From a virus, in IMG/VR virus record IMGVR_UViG_3300028284_000245, positions 1 to 44,559 of that record: a stretch of 44,559 nt of DNA, one strand, 5' to 3'. The notes under the pieces are model-generated. The model saw only the letters and a list, made by a program, of their open reading frames with translations, did no database searches and was not told where the DNA came from. Position 1 is the first letter of the stretch; each line of letters starts with the position of its first letter. The translations under genes were made by a program, and so were the position numbers. Positions 25,196 to 33,306 of this stretch are shown in pieces.

Positions 25196-26341
25196 ATGAT
25201 GAAAATTTCGACTACTAAAATCCTGCAAGAACTCAAGTCAATCCAGCCTGATAGCAACATCTTCCGAAAAGGTCTTATTGAGCGAACTACGCTTTCTCTA
25301 GGATTCACCGGCAAGGACTATTGGGGTCCAATCTGTAATGCTGAAAACCGGTTCAAAACCGGTTCATACGACCTATCATCTATGATGGAAGGTATTACAA
25401 TTCCTAAAAAGGCTCCTGTCGCTGCAGCTATTGGTATGGTCACATCTGTTATGAATGATGAAAAGACCTTTGCTGACGTCGACCCAACGTTTGTTCCTTG
25501 GGGTTCATTCAACGACATCGTTAAGATCGTTAAGTCCGAGATGTTCTATCCTACTTACATCTCTGGTTTGTCTGGTAATGGTAAGACCTTTATGGTTGAG
25601 CAAGCTTGCGCGAAGATCAAGCGTCAATACATCCGTGTTCAGATTAACCCTGAGACTGATGAAGATGATTTGATTGGTGGTTTCCGACTCATCAACGGTG
25701 AGACAGTTTTTGCTAAAGGTCCAGTCATTAAAGCTATGGAGACAGGATCGATCCTTCTCCTTGATGAGATTGACCGTGCTACAAACAAGATCATGTGTCT
25801 TCAGGGTATTCTTGAGGGTAAGTCAGTGATGATCAAAAAGACTGGTGAGATCGTTAAACCAGCACGTGGATTCAACGTGATTGCTACCGCTAACACGAAG
25901 GGTAAAGGATCAGAGGATGGCCGATTTACTGCGGCATCCATTATCGATGATGCTTTCCTAGAGCGTTTTACAATCTCTATCGATCAACATTTTCCATCTG
26001 TATCAGTGGAACGTAAGATCATCGAGAAGCACATGGAAAAATATGGATCACTTGATCCAAACTTTTGTGAGAACCTAGTCAATTGGGCGGATATTATACG
26101 TAAGACCTTCTATGATGATGGTATTGATGAGGTTATTTCAACTCGTCGTCTATGCCACATTGTTCAAACTTTCTCTATCTTTAACGATAAGATGAAAGCA
26201 ATTGACTTGTGTACCTCACGCTTTGATGATGATACAAAGGAAGCATTCCTTGATCTATACACTAAAGTGGATTCAGGAGTAACTGTAGATTCTCCTGAAC
26301 CTGTAACAACTGACGCCGCGGCACCGCCGTCGCCATTTTAA
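25196..26341 (+). CDS. cobS: CobS-like MoxR-type AAA+ ATPase
   Basis: A 381-residue protein with Walker A GLSGNGKT at 124-131, Walker B LLLDEID at 187-193, 'VIATANTKGKGSEDGRF' (sensor 1 region) and 'AFLERF' (Arg finger region), as in CobS and MoxR ATPases. CobS-like genes are common in aquatic T4-like phages. In bacteria, CobS powers cobalt insertion with CobT and CobN, but MoxR ATPases generally remodel protein complexes together with VWA proteins, and a VWA protein is directly upstream here. The first two codons are both ATG. The Pro/Ala-rich tail is probably disordered. Confidence 0.88.
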   Translation: MMKISTTKILQELKSIQPDSNIFRKGLIERTTLSLGFTGKDYWGPICNAENRFKTGSYDLSSMMEGITIPKKAPVAAAIGMVTSVMNDEKTFADVDPTFVPWGSFNDIVKIVKSEMFYPTYISGLSGNGKTFMVEQACAKIKRQYIRVQINPETDEDDLIGGFRLINGETVFAKGPVIKAMETGSILLLDEIDRATNKIMCLQGILEGKSVMIKKTGEIVKPARGFNVIATANTKGKGSEDGRFTAASIIDDAFLERFTISIDQHFPSVSVERKIIEKHMEKYGSLDPNFCENLVNWADIIRKTFYDDGIDEVISTRRLCHIVQTFSIFNDKMKAIDLCTSRFDDDTKEAFLDLYTKVDSGVTVDSPEPVTTDAAAPPSPF

Positions 26342-26350
26342 GGAAATTAA

Positions 26351-26641
26351 ATGAAGAAACCAGCCCCAAATTATAAATTCAATGAAGACAAATTGATCGA
26401 AGAGTTTAAGCAATACATTGACTCTACGTACAATGGACATTATGGACAAGGAGGATTACAATCCTCTGAGGTCATTGTGGATCGTGGCCATGGCCTAGGA
26501 TTCTTCTTAGGTAACGTCGATAAGTACAACGGCCGTTATGGTAAGAAAGGCACACCCACAGATCATCGAAAAGATATTGTTAAGATTATCCACTATGGAT
26601 TTCTTGCACTATATGAACATGATCGAATTAACGAAAAATAA
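26351..26641 (+). CDS. DUF3310-like small protein
   Basis: A 96-residue protein. The segment 'HGLGFFLGNVDKYNGRYGKKG...HRKDIVKIIHYGFLALYEH' has the pattern of DUF3310 phage proteins (f-x-x-G-N-x-x-K-Y-x-x-R-x-x-K, then D-I-x-K and a hydrophobic helix). Their function is not settled; some annotations call them nucleotide kinases without proof. It starts 9 bases after the CobS-like stop with AAGGAAATTAA, so the two are one operon, while the next gene has its own promoter. Confidence 0.6.
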   Translation: MKKPAPNYKFNEDKLIEEFKQYIDSTYNGHYGQGGLQSSEVIVDRGHGLGFFLGNVDKYNGRYGKKGTPTDHRKDIVKIIHYGFLALYEHDRINEK

Positions 26642-26644
26642 GTG

Positions 26645-26673
26645 TGTACATTGTACTCAAACTGTGGTATAAT
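26645..26673 (+). promoter_or_regulatory. Early-type promoter TGTACA-N17-TATAAT (gp45)
   Basis: TGTACA at 26645-26650 and TATAAT at 26668-26673 with TGG before it, starting 3 bases after the previous stop and ending 26 bases before the clamp ATG. It opens the clamp, clamp-loader and RegA operon. Confidence 0.82.
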
Positions 26674-26699
26674 ATACCTATCATTAACTGGAGAACTAT

Positions 26700-27365
26700 A
26701 TGATTAATATATCAAATGATACTCTTTCTGTCCTGAAAAACTTCAGCACCATTAATCCTAATGTGGTTCTGAAGCCAGGTCAAAAGGTTAGAACTATTTC
26801 TGAAGCCAAGAACATCTTAGCAATCGCTGAAGTGGCCGAAGACTTTCCTCATGACATGGGGATCTATGACTTGAATGAATTCCTTTCAGTTTTTAATCTA
26901 GTACCCGATGGTAAACTAGAGATTGCTGACAAGCGAGTTAAAATCTCAAATGGTAAAGGTTGTGTTCAGTACTTCTTTTCTGAGCCATCTATCCTGACAA
27001 CCCCGCAAAAAGACATTACTATGCCTGAATGCGAAGTCAACGTTACGCTCACGAAGTCTATTCTGGACCAAGTACGTAAAGCAGCCGGAGCCTTGGGACA
27101 CGTCGAATTAGCAATTGTCGGATCGCCTGACGGTATCCAACTGCGAATCTTCGACTCAAAAGATGCTACTGCTAACACATATGAAATGGCAGTATCTGAT
27201 GAACCACAAGAAAAAGCTTTTGAATTCATTATGAATATCTCTAATCTGAAACTATTGGATGGAGACTATAACGTAGGTATTTCATCTAAGCTTATTTCTA
27301 ACTGGAAGAATACCACAAAACCAATTGAGTACTTTATTGCACTCGAAAAAAATAGTAAATACTAG
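26700..27365 (+). CDS. 45: Sliding clamp gp45
   Basis: A 221-residue protein (T4 gp45: 228) beginning MINISNDTLSVLKNFSTINPNVVLKPGQKVRTIS, the typical clamp start. The two-domain repeat and the C-terminal 'NWKNTTKPIEYFIALEKNSKY' resemble T4. The trimeric ring tethers polymerase gp43 to DNA and also acts as the mobile activator of late transcription with gp55. It leads the operon 45-(82 aa)-(85 aa)-44-62-regA. Confidence 0.93.
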   Translation: MINISNDTLSVLKNFSTINPNVVLKPGQKVRTISEAKNILAIAEVAEDFPHDMGIYDLNEFLSVFNLVPDGKLEIADKRVKISNGKGCVQYFFSEPSILTTPQKDITMPECEVNVTLTKSILDQVRKAAGALGHVELAIVGSPDGIQLRIFDSKDATANTYEMAVSDEPQEKAFEFIMNISNLKLLDGDYNVGISSKLISNWKNTTKPIEYFIALEKNSKY

Positions 27366-27374
27366 GAGAAAACT

Positions 27375-27623
27375 ATGACTGAAGAAACTAACACTCAAGC
27401 CGTTGAAGATCAAGAAGCACCAGCAGTACAAGGCCAACTAGGTATGAATGACCTTGCTATCCTCGTACAAGCTGTAGACATTGCTGCTAAAGCTGGAGCT
27501 TATGCTGGTAATGATATGGCAACTATTGGTACCGCTCGTAACAATGTAGCAGCTTTTGTAAAGGCTAATATGCCTGCGCCAGCTGAACCTACAGAAACTG
27601 AAGAAGCTCCTGAAGCTGAATAA
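27375..27623 (+). CDS. Small acidic hypothetical protein
   Basis: An 82-residue protein with a central helical part (GMNDLAILVQAVDIAAKAGAYAGNDM...) and acidic Pro/Glu-rich ends. Similar small proteins sit near the clamp gene in aquatic T4-like phages, with unknown role. An AGGAGAAA site precedes it and it is co-transcribed with gp45 and gp44. Confidence 0.65.
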   Translation: MTEETNTQAVEDQEAPAVQGQLGMNDLAILVQAVDIAAKAGAYAGNDMATIGTARNNVAAFVKANMPAPAEPTETEEAPEAE

Positions 27624-27640
27624 CCCCAAGGAATTATATT

Positions 27641-27898
27641 ATGCAAACAAGTGAAAAACAACAACTAATCGAGGCGTTACTCAAGGGTACTGTCACTGTA
27701 ACTTTCCAAAAGATTGATAGTGATGAGATCCGAGTAATGCCTTGTACCCTTAATCCCACTGTGCTTGAAGCTAATGGTATCAACATTGAAGTATCTAAAG
27801 TCAATTCTGAATCAGATCATATTGCAACGTGGGCTTTGGACAAAGAAGCATGGAGGTCATTCCGGACTAGTACCGTCCTTGGTTGGGAGGTACTATAA
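27641..27898 (+). CDS. DUF2693-like small protein
   Basis: An 85-residue protein. The core 'LLKGTVTVTFQKIDSDEIRVMPCTLNP...TWALDKEAWRSFRTSTVLGWEVL' fits DUF2693, a small beta-rich domain of unknown function common in T4-like and other phages (pattern: V-x-V-x-F-x-K, R-V-M-x-C-T-L, then W-x-x-x-x-x-x-W-R-S-F). It lies between clamp and clamp loader, and its stop abuts the GTG of gp44. Confidence 0.75.
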   Translation: MQTSEKQQLIEALLKGTVTVTFQKIDSDEIRVMPCTLNPTVLEANGINIEVSKVNSESDHIATWALDKEAWRSFRTSTVLGWEVL

Positions 27899-28834
27899 GT
27901 GAATGAATTTCTCTGGGTCGAAAAATATCGACCACAATCAATCAATGATACCATTCTTCCGGTTGCCCTTAAATCGACATTCGAACAGATTGTCGAAGGT
28001 GGTGAACTACCTAATATGATCTTTACTGGCACTGCTGGTGTCGGTAAGACCACAGTAGCTAAAGCTCTGTGTAATCAATTAGACCTAGATTACCTACTTA
28101 TTAACGGTTCGGAAGAAGGTAACATTGATACACTCCGAGGTAAGATCAAGCAATTTGCTTCCTCGGTTTCTTTACAGGGTGGATACAAAGTTGTGATTCT
28201 AGATGAAGCAGATTATCTAAATCCACAATCTACCCAACCTGCATTACGTGGATTCATCGAAGAATTCTCTAATAACTGCCGGTTTATTCTAACATGTAAC
28301 TTCAAGAATCGTATTATTGAACCACTACATTCTCGTTGTTCTGTGATTGAATTTAATCTCAGTAAAAAAGATCTTCCACCACTTATGGCAGGTTTCATGA
28401 AACGTGCAGAATATATTCTTACTGAAGAAGGTGTTCTGTTTGAAAAGCCAGTGCTTGCTGAGCTGATCATGAAGTACTGCCCAGACTGGCGTCGTGTTCT
28501 AAATGAACTTCAACGCTATTCTGTGTCAGGTAAAATCGATACCGGGATCCTTGTCTCATTGCAAGAAGCTTCCCTTGATAGCCTTATGGCTAACCTCAAG
28601 GATAAAAACTTTAAATCAATGAGACAGTGGGTTGCTGATAATATCGATTTAGAACCCGCTGCTCTCTTTCGTAAGATCTATGACAATATGTCTGATTATG
28701 TGAAGCCACAAAGTATTCCTCAACTGGTACTGATCCTTGCTGATTACCAATACAAGAATAGCTTTGTTGCTGATCATGAACTAAACTTTGTCGCATGTCT
28801 TACTGAGTGTATGGCTAACGTGGAGTTTAAATAG
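27899..28834 (+). CDS. 44: Clamp loader large subunit gp44
   Basis: A 311-residue protein (T4 gp44: 319). The start is GTG at 27899, directly after the previous stop; GGGAGG at 27885-27890 is the ribosome site. Walker A GTAGVGKT is at 44-51, DEAD at 102-105 and SRC at 145-147, the AAA+ clamp-loader set. Together with gp62 it opens and loads the gp45 ring onto primer-template junctions. Confidence 0.96.
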   Translation: MNEFLWVEKYRPQSINDTILPVALKSTFEQIVEGGELPNMIFTGTAGVGKTTVAKALCNQLDLDYLLINGSEEGNIDTLRGKIKQFASSVSLQGGYKVVILDEADYLNPQSTQPALRGFIEEFSNNCRFILTCNFKNRIIEPLHSRCSVIEFNLSKKDLPPLMAGFMKRAEYILTEEGVLFEKPVLAELIMKYCPDWRRVLNELQRYSVSGKIDTGILVSLQEASLDSLMANLKDKNFKSMRQWVADNIDLEPAALFRKIYDNMSDYVKPQSIPQLVLILADYQYKNSFVADHELNFVACLTECMANVEFK

Positions 28835-28836
28835 TC

Positions 28837-29214
28837 ATGAACCCTTTTGATTATTTGACCGCCATTAATACCTCAAAGAAAGATATCATGGTCGATGATG
28901 TAACCGAAAAAGCGTATAATGGATTTATGGTAAATCGCGGTTTATCATATTTCCATGATACGGTTCTTATTGCGAATGAAATGAATATCCACCATAATAT
29001 AGACCCGCGGCTTCAATTTGATTTTCTTATAAATATTGTTAGTAAGAAGAAACGTTTCTCTAAATGGCTTAAGGCCAATGAAGAGCAAAGCATTTCTGTT
29101 ATAAAAGAATATTATGGTTATAGTGATGAAAAAGCTAAATCCATTTTACCATTACTAACTAATGAACAAATTGACGAATTGAAAATAAGGATTTATAAAG
29201 GTGGAAAACGATAA
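28837..29214 (+). CDS. 62: Clamp loader small subunit gp62
   Basis: A 125-residue protein beginning MNPFDYLTAINTSKKDIM, similar to the T4 gp62 start, with a helical remainder. It is shorter than T4 gp62 (187 residues), as in aquatic T4-like phages. The position right after gp44 and before regA is the T4 order. The last 14 bases overlap the regA start, indicating coupled translation. Confidence 0.88.
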   Translation: MNPFDYLTAINTSKKDIMVDDVTEKAYNGFMVNRGLSYFHDTVLIANEMNIHHNIDPRLQFDFLINIVSKKKRFSKWLKANEEQSISVIKEYYGYSDEKAKSILPLLTNEQIDELKIRIYKGGKR

Positions 29215-29617
29215 TAATAACATTCGCTCGTGGACTCCGGCTGATATGCTGGAAGTCACGCTCAAAGAACCAGATGACTTTTTAAAGATCCGGGAAACTC
29301 TCACACGTATTGGAGTTGCTTCTCGTAAGGATAATAAGCTATATCAATCTTGTCATATTCTTCACAAACAAGGTAGATATTTTATTGTTCATTTTAAAGA
29401 GTTATTCCTGCTAGATGGTAAGCCATCAAATCTAATGGAAAATGATATTCATAGACGTAATACTATTGCAACGCTCATGGGCGATTGGGGTCTTATTACT
29501 ATCATTGATACTATTAAACCAGAAGAGATTGCACCATTGAGACAGATTAAAGTAATTCCTCACAAAGAGAAACCGATGTGGGAATTATGTCCAAAATATA
29601 ATATTGGAAATAAGTAA
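29201..29617 (+). CDS. regA: Translational repressor RegA
   Basis: From the internal Met at residue 16 the sequence aligns with T4 RegA almost position by position: MLEVTLKEPDDFLKIRETLTR, then LYQSCHILHKQGRYFIVHFKE, and near the end ELCPKYNIGNK. RegA binds ribosome sites of early mRNAs, including its own, and blocks initiation. The GTG at 29201 adds 15 residues relative to T4; an ATAAGG site supports it, but the ATG at 29246 is the alternative start. Confidence 0.93.
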   Translation: MENDNNNIRSWTPADMLEVTLKEPDDFLKIRETLTRIGVASRKDNKLYQSCHILHKQGRYFIVHFKELFLLDGKPSNLMENDIHRRNTIATLMGDWGLITIIDTIKPEEIAPLRQIKVIPHKEKPMWELCPKYNIGNK

Positions 29618-29635
29618 AACTTATATCTAATAGTG

Positions 29636-29643
29636 TATAAATA
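29636..29643 (+). promoter_or_regulatory. T4-type late promoter box before Hsp20
   Basis: An exact TATAAATA lies 18 bases after the RegA stop and 63 bases before the Hsp20 ATG, marking a switch from early to late transcription inside the replication gene cluster. Confidence 0.7.
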
Positions 29644-29706
29644 TATGTGGATTGCCGATATTCGGGATCCACTTTTTAACCTTGCTTAATAACTTAGGGG
29701 GTCAAT

Positions 29707-30165
29707 ATGACACATAAAGCAATCACACACGTACCACGTTCACTCTTTGTAGGCTTCGACAAAATGTTCGATGATCTAGAAAGGATTCATAGCTCAGCTC
29801 GAAGTGGGGCTGACAAATATCCACCGCATAACGTAGTGAAATTAGAAGATCAACTCTTCGACATTGAACTCGCTGTGGCCGGATTTAAAGAGGAAGATCT
29901 ACGAGTTGAAACCAAAGACGGTATTTTACATGTCTATGGTTGTAGTTCAGTAGATGATCGTGATTACGTGCACAAAGGCATTTCGTCACGCAAATTCGAG
30001 AAAAGCTTCCGCATCTCAGAATTTGTCGTAATAACCGGTGCTGATCTAAGGGACGGTATACTTGTCATTCACATGAAAGTAGAACTCCCAGAAGAAAAGC
30101 GTCCTAGGGAGATCAAAATCGGATCTGCTGGGGCATCAACCAAAGACGTCTTTCTACAAGACTAA
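29707..30165 (+). CDS. Small heat-shock protein Hsp20
   Basis: A 152-residue protein with an alpha-crystallin domain: 'PPHNVVKLEDQLFDIELAVAGFKEEDLRVETKDGILHVYG', then 'RKFEKSFRISEFVVITGADLRDGILVIHMKVELPEE'. Hsp20 holdase chaperones occur in many aquatic T4-like phages and may protect virion proteins during assembly. The late promoter upstream and the terminator downstream make this a separate late unit together with the small membrane protein that follows. Confidence 0.93.
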   Translation: MTHKAITHVPRSLFVGFDKMFDDLERIHSSARSGADKYPPHNVVKLEDQLFDIELAVAGFKEEDLRVETKDGILHVYGCSSVDDRDYVHKGISSRKFEKSFRISEFVVITGADLRDGILVIHMKVELPEEKRPREIKIGSAGASTKDVFLQD

Positions 30166-30210
30166 TTGAGAGAAACTCGGTAGATTGAACCTAATCTACT
30201 GGAGATAATT

Positions 30211-30336
30211 ATGGGCTACATACGTAAGCACAAAGATTCGATTGCAATGTATAGTGAAGTAATGTTTGCAACAGTGGGGACAGTATTTCTTATTGTCGGC
30301 CTACCGTTTGTAACTATTATGGCTGCTGCACTGTAA
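30211..30336 (+). CDS. Small single-pass membrane protein (41 aa)
   Basis: The ATG at 30211 follows GGAG (30201-30204). A charged N-terminus (MGYIRKHKDS) precedes a hydrophobic helix of about 22 residues (VMFATVGTVFLIVGLPFVTIM) ending close to the C-terminus. It shares the late transcript of Hsp20 and ends just before a terminator. A late small membrane protein could be involved in lysis timing or membrane interaction, but nothing identifies a function. Confidence 0.65.
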   Translation: MGYIRKHKDSIAMYSEVMFATVGTVFLIVGLPFVTIMAAAL

Positions 30337-30352
30337 TCGAACAAGACCTAAA

Positions 30353-30383
30353 TGGGGGAGCTTCAAAACTCCCTCATTTTTTT
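30353..30383 (+). terminator. Intrinsic terminator after the Hsp20 unit
   Basis: TGGGGGAG-CTTCAAAA-CTCCCTCA followed by TTTTTTT forms a GC-rich stem and U-tract. It separates late Hsp20 transcription from the gp43 promoter, whose -35 begins 2 bases after the T-run. Confidence 0.88.
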
Positions 30384-30384
30384 A

Positions 30385-30413
30385 TGTACATTATGACAAA
30401 ACTATGATATAAT
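30385..30413 (+). promoter_or_regulatory. Early-type promoter TGTACA-N17-TATAAT (gp43)
   Basis: TGTACA at 30385-30390 and TATAAT at 30408-30413 with TGA before it, directly after the terminator and 26 bases before the TTG of the polymerase gene. Confidence 0.8.
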
Positions 30414-30438
30414 ACATATATTATGAACGAGGTGATCT

Positions 30439-32952
30439 TTGACAAAATTCTATACTAATGTAAGTCGATATGCCAATTCTCTTCTGTACCGCGGATACGA
30501 GAATGGCAAACGTGTATCTAAACGCGTAAAATACAAACCAACTCTATATGTGTCTACCACAAAGCCAACCGACTGGAAAGCTCTTGATGGTACACCAGTT
30601 GCACCAATCCAAATGGATTCCATGCGGGATGCCAAGGAATGGATTGCAGAAAATAAACATACCGCTGGCCGAACTATCTTTGGCAATGACAAACATGTCA
30701 CTTGTTTCATCAATGATGAGTTTCCCGGCAAGATCGATTTTGATCGTAATGTAATCAACGTTACCACAATCGATATCGAGGTTGCATCAGACGATGGCTT
30801 CCCAGAACCAGAAGCTGCTGAACAACCAGTTATTTCAATTACAACCAAAAACAATATTGACAATACCTACTATGTCTGGGGTATGCAAGACTATGATGTA
30901 GATAATTCCTATATGCAAAGCCATAGAGTTGTCTATAAACAATTTGATACCGAAGCCCAGCTGCTTATGGACTTTATCGAATTCTGGTTTTCTAATACTC
31001 ACTCTCCAGATGTTATCACTGGTTGGAACGTAAAGTTCTTTGATATTCCGTATCTGGTCAATCGATCTCTTAAGATCCTTGGTGACGATCAAACTAAAAA
31101 GTTCTCACCTTGGGGTCTTGTGGATCGTAGAGATGTTACTCGTATGGGCAGGACTCAATGTTCTTATGAACTGAAAGGTATTGCAATCGTCGATTACCTT
31201 GAATTGTTCCAGAAGTTTGGTTACTCATATGGACCACAAGAATCGTATCGTCTTGACCATATTGCACACGTAGTACTTGGCGAAAAGAAACTCTCTTATG
31301 AAGAACATGGTTCCCTCCATTCTCTCTATCTAAATGACTTCCAAAAGTTCATTGATTATAACATCAAAGACGTTGAGCTGGTCGACCGTATGGAAGACAA
31401 GATGGGTCTTATTACCCTATGTATGACCATAGCATATAAGGGTGGTGTTAACTACTCCGATACCTTTGGTACTACCGCAATCTGGGAATCAATCATCTAT
31501 CGTCACTTGTATGAAAGCAATGTGACTATTCCGTTCTATGAAGAAAAGTTTAAATCTCCATATCCCGGTGGCTTTGTAAAAGATCCGCATGTTGGCATCC
31601 ATGATTACGTGGTATCTTTCGATTTGAACTCGCTATATCCATCTTTGATTATGCAGTACAACATGTCTACCGAGACTATTGCTGATGGTGAGGTAGCAAA
31701 TATCAATATTGATAAGTTACTCAGCGGTGAACAACGCGTTACCAACCCTGGAAAAGCTATCGGCGGTAACGGCCAGATGTTCCGAACTGACAAGAAAGGT
31801 GCATTGCCCACTCTCATTGATGAGCTGTATAGTGAACGTGTCCTTGTCAAGAAGGAAATGATCCAAGCCCAAAAAGACAAAGAGATTATTGACAAAGCCG
31901 ATAAGCAAGCAATCTATGATGTAGAACGTAAGATTAACATTGCTGAAAACCAGCAGATGGCGATCAAGATTCTTCTCAACTCTCTTTATGGTGCGTTAGG
32001 CAATCGATATTTCCGATTCTTTGACCAACGTATTGCTGAAGCTATTACATTGTCTGGTCAGCTCACTATCCGTTGGGCTGAGGTTGCTGTCAACAAATAT
32101 CTTAACAAAGTGCTTGGCACGAAAAAAGATTATGTGATTGCTATCGATACCGATTCCCTATATGTTAACCTAGGTGATCTTGTCGATAAAGTTAAACCTA
32201 CAAATCCGATTGACTTCCTTGATAAGGTATCATCAGAGAAACTCGAACCAGTCTTGGCAAAAGCTTATGCTGATCTGTTCTCAATGATGGGTGGTATCGA
32301 AGACCGTATGGTCATGAAGCGTGAAGCAATCGCCGATCGTGGCATCTGGACTGCAAAGAAACGATATATCCTTAATGTCCATGACAATGAAGGTGTTCGT
32401 TATGCTGAACCAAAGCTCAAGATCATGGGTATCGAAGCTATTAAGTCTTCTACTCCTGCACCGTGTCGTGAGGCTCTGAAAGAGCTCTTTAAGGTAATCA
32501 TATCCGGATCTGAAAGGAATACTCAAGCAGCTATTCAAGCTTTCAAATCTTACTTTGTTACACTTCCACCACATGATGTAGCTTTCCCGCGTGGTGTATC
32601 AAAAGTTAATGAATTCAAGAATAACCAAACCATCTACAAGAAAGGTACTCCGATCCATGTTCGTGGTTCTTTGCTGTTTAACAAGCGCGTAAAAGATCTT
32701 AATCTTTCGAAGAAGTATCAACCAATCTCGAATGGTGATAAGGTCAAATTCTTGTATATGAAAAAACCTAATCCGATCGGCGAAAATGTAATTGCGTTCC
32801 CACAGTATCTGCCTGAGGAATTCGGAATGCATAATTACATCGATTACGATACCCAATTTCAAAAGACATTCCTAGATCCTATTGAACCGGTACTGACAGC
32901 CATTAATTGGTCATCGGAGGAACGTGCAACCCTTGAAGATTTTTTTGGATAA
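30439..32952 (+). CDS. 43: DNA polymerase gp43 (family B)
   Basis: An 837-residue protein (T4 gp43: 898). The start is TTG at 30439 with GAGG at 30429-30432; it gives MTKFYTNVSRY, aligned with the T4 N-terminus. Exonuclease motif I D112-I-E114 has the same numbering as T4, Exo II is in 'GWNVKFFDIPYLVNR', and Exo III in 'YNIKDVELVDRM'. Polymerase motif A is DLNSLYPSL from D395, motif B 'KILLNSLYGALGN', and motif C DTDS at 570-573. The C-terminal 'ATLEDFFG' is the clamp-binding tail. Proofreading and synthesis should both be active. Confidence 0.98.
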   Translation: MTKFYTNVSRYANSLLYRGYENGKRVSKRVKYKPTLYVSTTKPTDWKALDGTPVAPIQMDSMRDAKEWIAENKHTAGRTIFGNDKHVTCFINDEFPGKIDFDRNVINVTTIDIEVASDDGFPEPEAAEQPVISITTKNNIDNTYYVWGMQDYDVDNSYMQSHRVVYKQFDTEAQLLMDFIEFWFSNTHSPDVITGWNVKFFDIPYLVNRSLKILGDDQTKKFSPWGLVDRRDVTRMGRTQCSYELKGIAIVDYLELFQKFGYSYGPQESYRLDHIAHVVLGEKKLSYEEHGSLHSLYLNDFQKFIDYNIKDVELVDRMEDKMGLITLCMTIAYKGGVNYSDTFGTTAIWESIIYRHLYESNVTIPFYEEKFKSPYPGGFVKDPHVGIHDYVVSFDLNSLYPSLIMQYNMSTETIADGEVANINIDKLLSGEQRVTNPGKAIGGNGQMFRTDKKGALPTLIDELYSERVLVKKEMIQAQKDKEIIDKADKQAIYDVERKINIAENQQMAIKILLNSLYGALGNRYFRFFDQRIAEAITLSGQLTIRWAEVAVNKYLNKVLGTKKDYVIAIDTDSLYVNLGDLVDKVKPTNPIDFLDKVSSEKLEPVLAKAYADLFSMMGGIEDRMVMKREAIADRGIWTAKKRYILNVHDNEGVRYAEPKLKIMGIEAIKSSTPAPCREALKELFKVIISGSERNTQAAIQAFKSYFVTLPPHDVAFPRGVSKVNEFKNNQTIYKKGTPIHVRGSLLFNKRVKDLNLSKKYQPISNGDKVKFLYMKKPNPIGENVIAFPQYLPEEFGMHNYIDYDTQFQKTFLDPIEPVLTAINWSSEERATLEDFFG

Positions 32953-32966
32953 AGCGAAAATAACTG

Positions 32967-32995
32967 TGTACATTTGGTGCAACATAGTGTATAAT
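32967..32995 (+). promoter_or_regulatory. Early-type promoter TGTACA-N17-TATAAT (33019 operon)
   Basis: TGTACA at 32967-32972 and TATAAT at 32990-32995, 15 bases after the polymerase stop and 23 bases before the next ATG. Confidence 0.8.
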
Positions 32996-33018
32996 ATAAA
33001 CCTAAACGGAGAAAACAT

Positions 33019-33306
33019 ATGAAACTAGTAAGACTATCAAGCGGTGAAGAAATCGTGGGTAATATTACCCAAGAGCGTGACAATAGTGTCACAATTAAAG
33101 ACGGACATTTGCTTATTCCAGCGGGCGAAGGTAAGATTGGATTTATGCCATTTGCACCGTATACCAATGCAAAGGATGGCGTCAATATTAAAGATAATTT
33201 CATTGTCTTTATGGTTGATCCTGTTCCTGAACTTGCAGCTCAAGTAGAGCAAATGGCGAATCCTTCGCAAATTATTACCCCTAAACAACAAGGAATTATT
33301 GTATAA
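33019..33306 (+). CDS. Sm-like fold small protein (paralogue of the 18819 gene)
   Basis: A 95-residue protein: 'MKLVRLSSGEEIVGNITQERDNSVTIKD', strands, then 'NFIVFMVDPVPELAAQ'. It shares the S-G-E-E-I-V start with the 18819 protein, but lacks its acidic tail. The pattern is reminiscent of LSm barrels. An RNA-related role is only a fold-based guess. It leads an operon with the MazG-like gene (1-base overlap). The coding sequence holds a GTGACA-N4-TGTCAC palindrome at 33077-33092 with the same half-sites as the 22728 and 25083 dyads. Confidence 0.6.
   Translation: MKLVRLSSGEEIVGNITQERDNSVTIKDGHLLIPAGEGKIGFMPFAPYTNAKDGVNIKDNFIVFMVDPVPELAAQVEQMANPSQIITPKQQGIIV

Noticed and set aside
25196-26341. 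CobS as evidence for phage-assisted cobalamin synthesis
   Set aside because: The partner is a zincin/VWA protein and no other cobalamin gene is present in the window; the ATPase family is broad.
29027-29034. TATAAATA inside gp62 as a late promoter
   Set aside because: It is within coding sequence, and the next gene (regA) is an early-class regulator; most likely chance in A+T-rich DNA.
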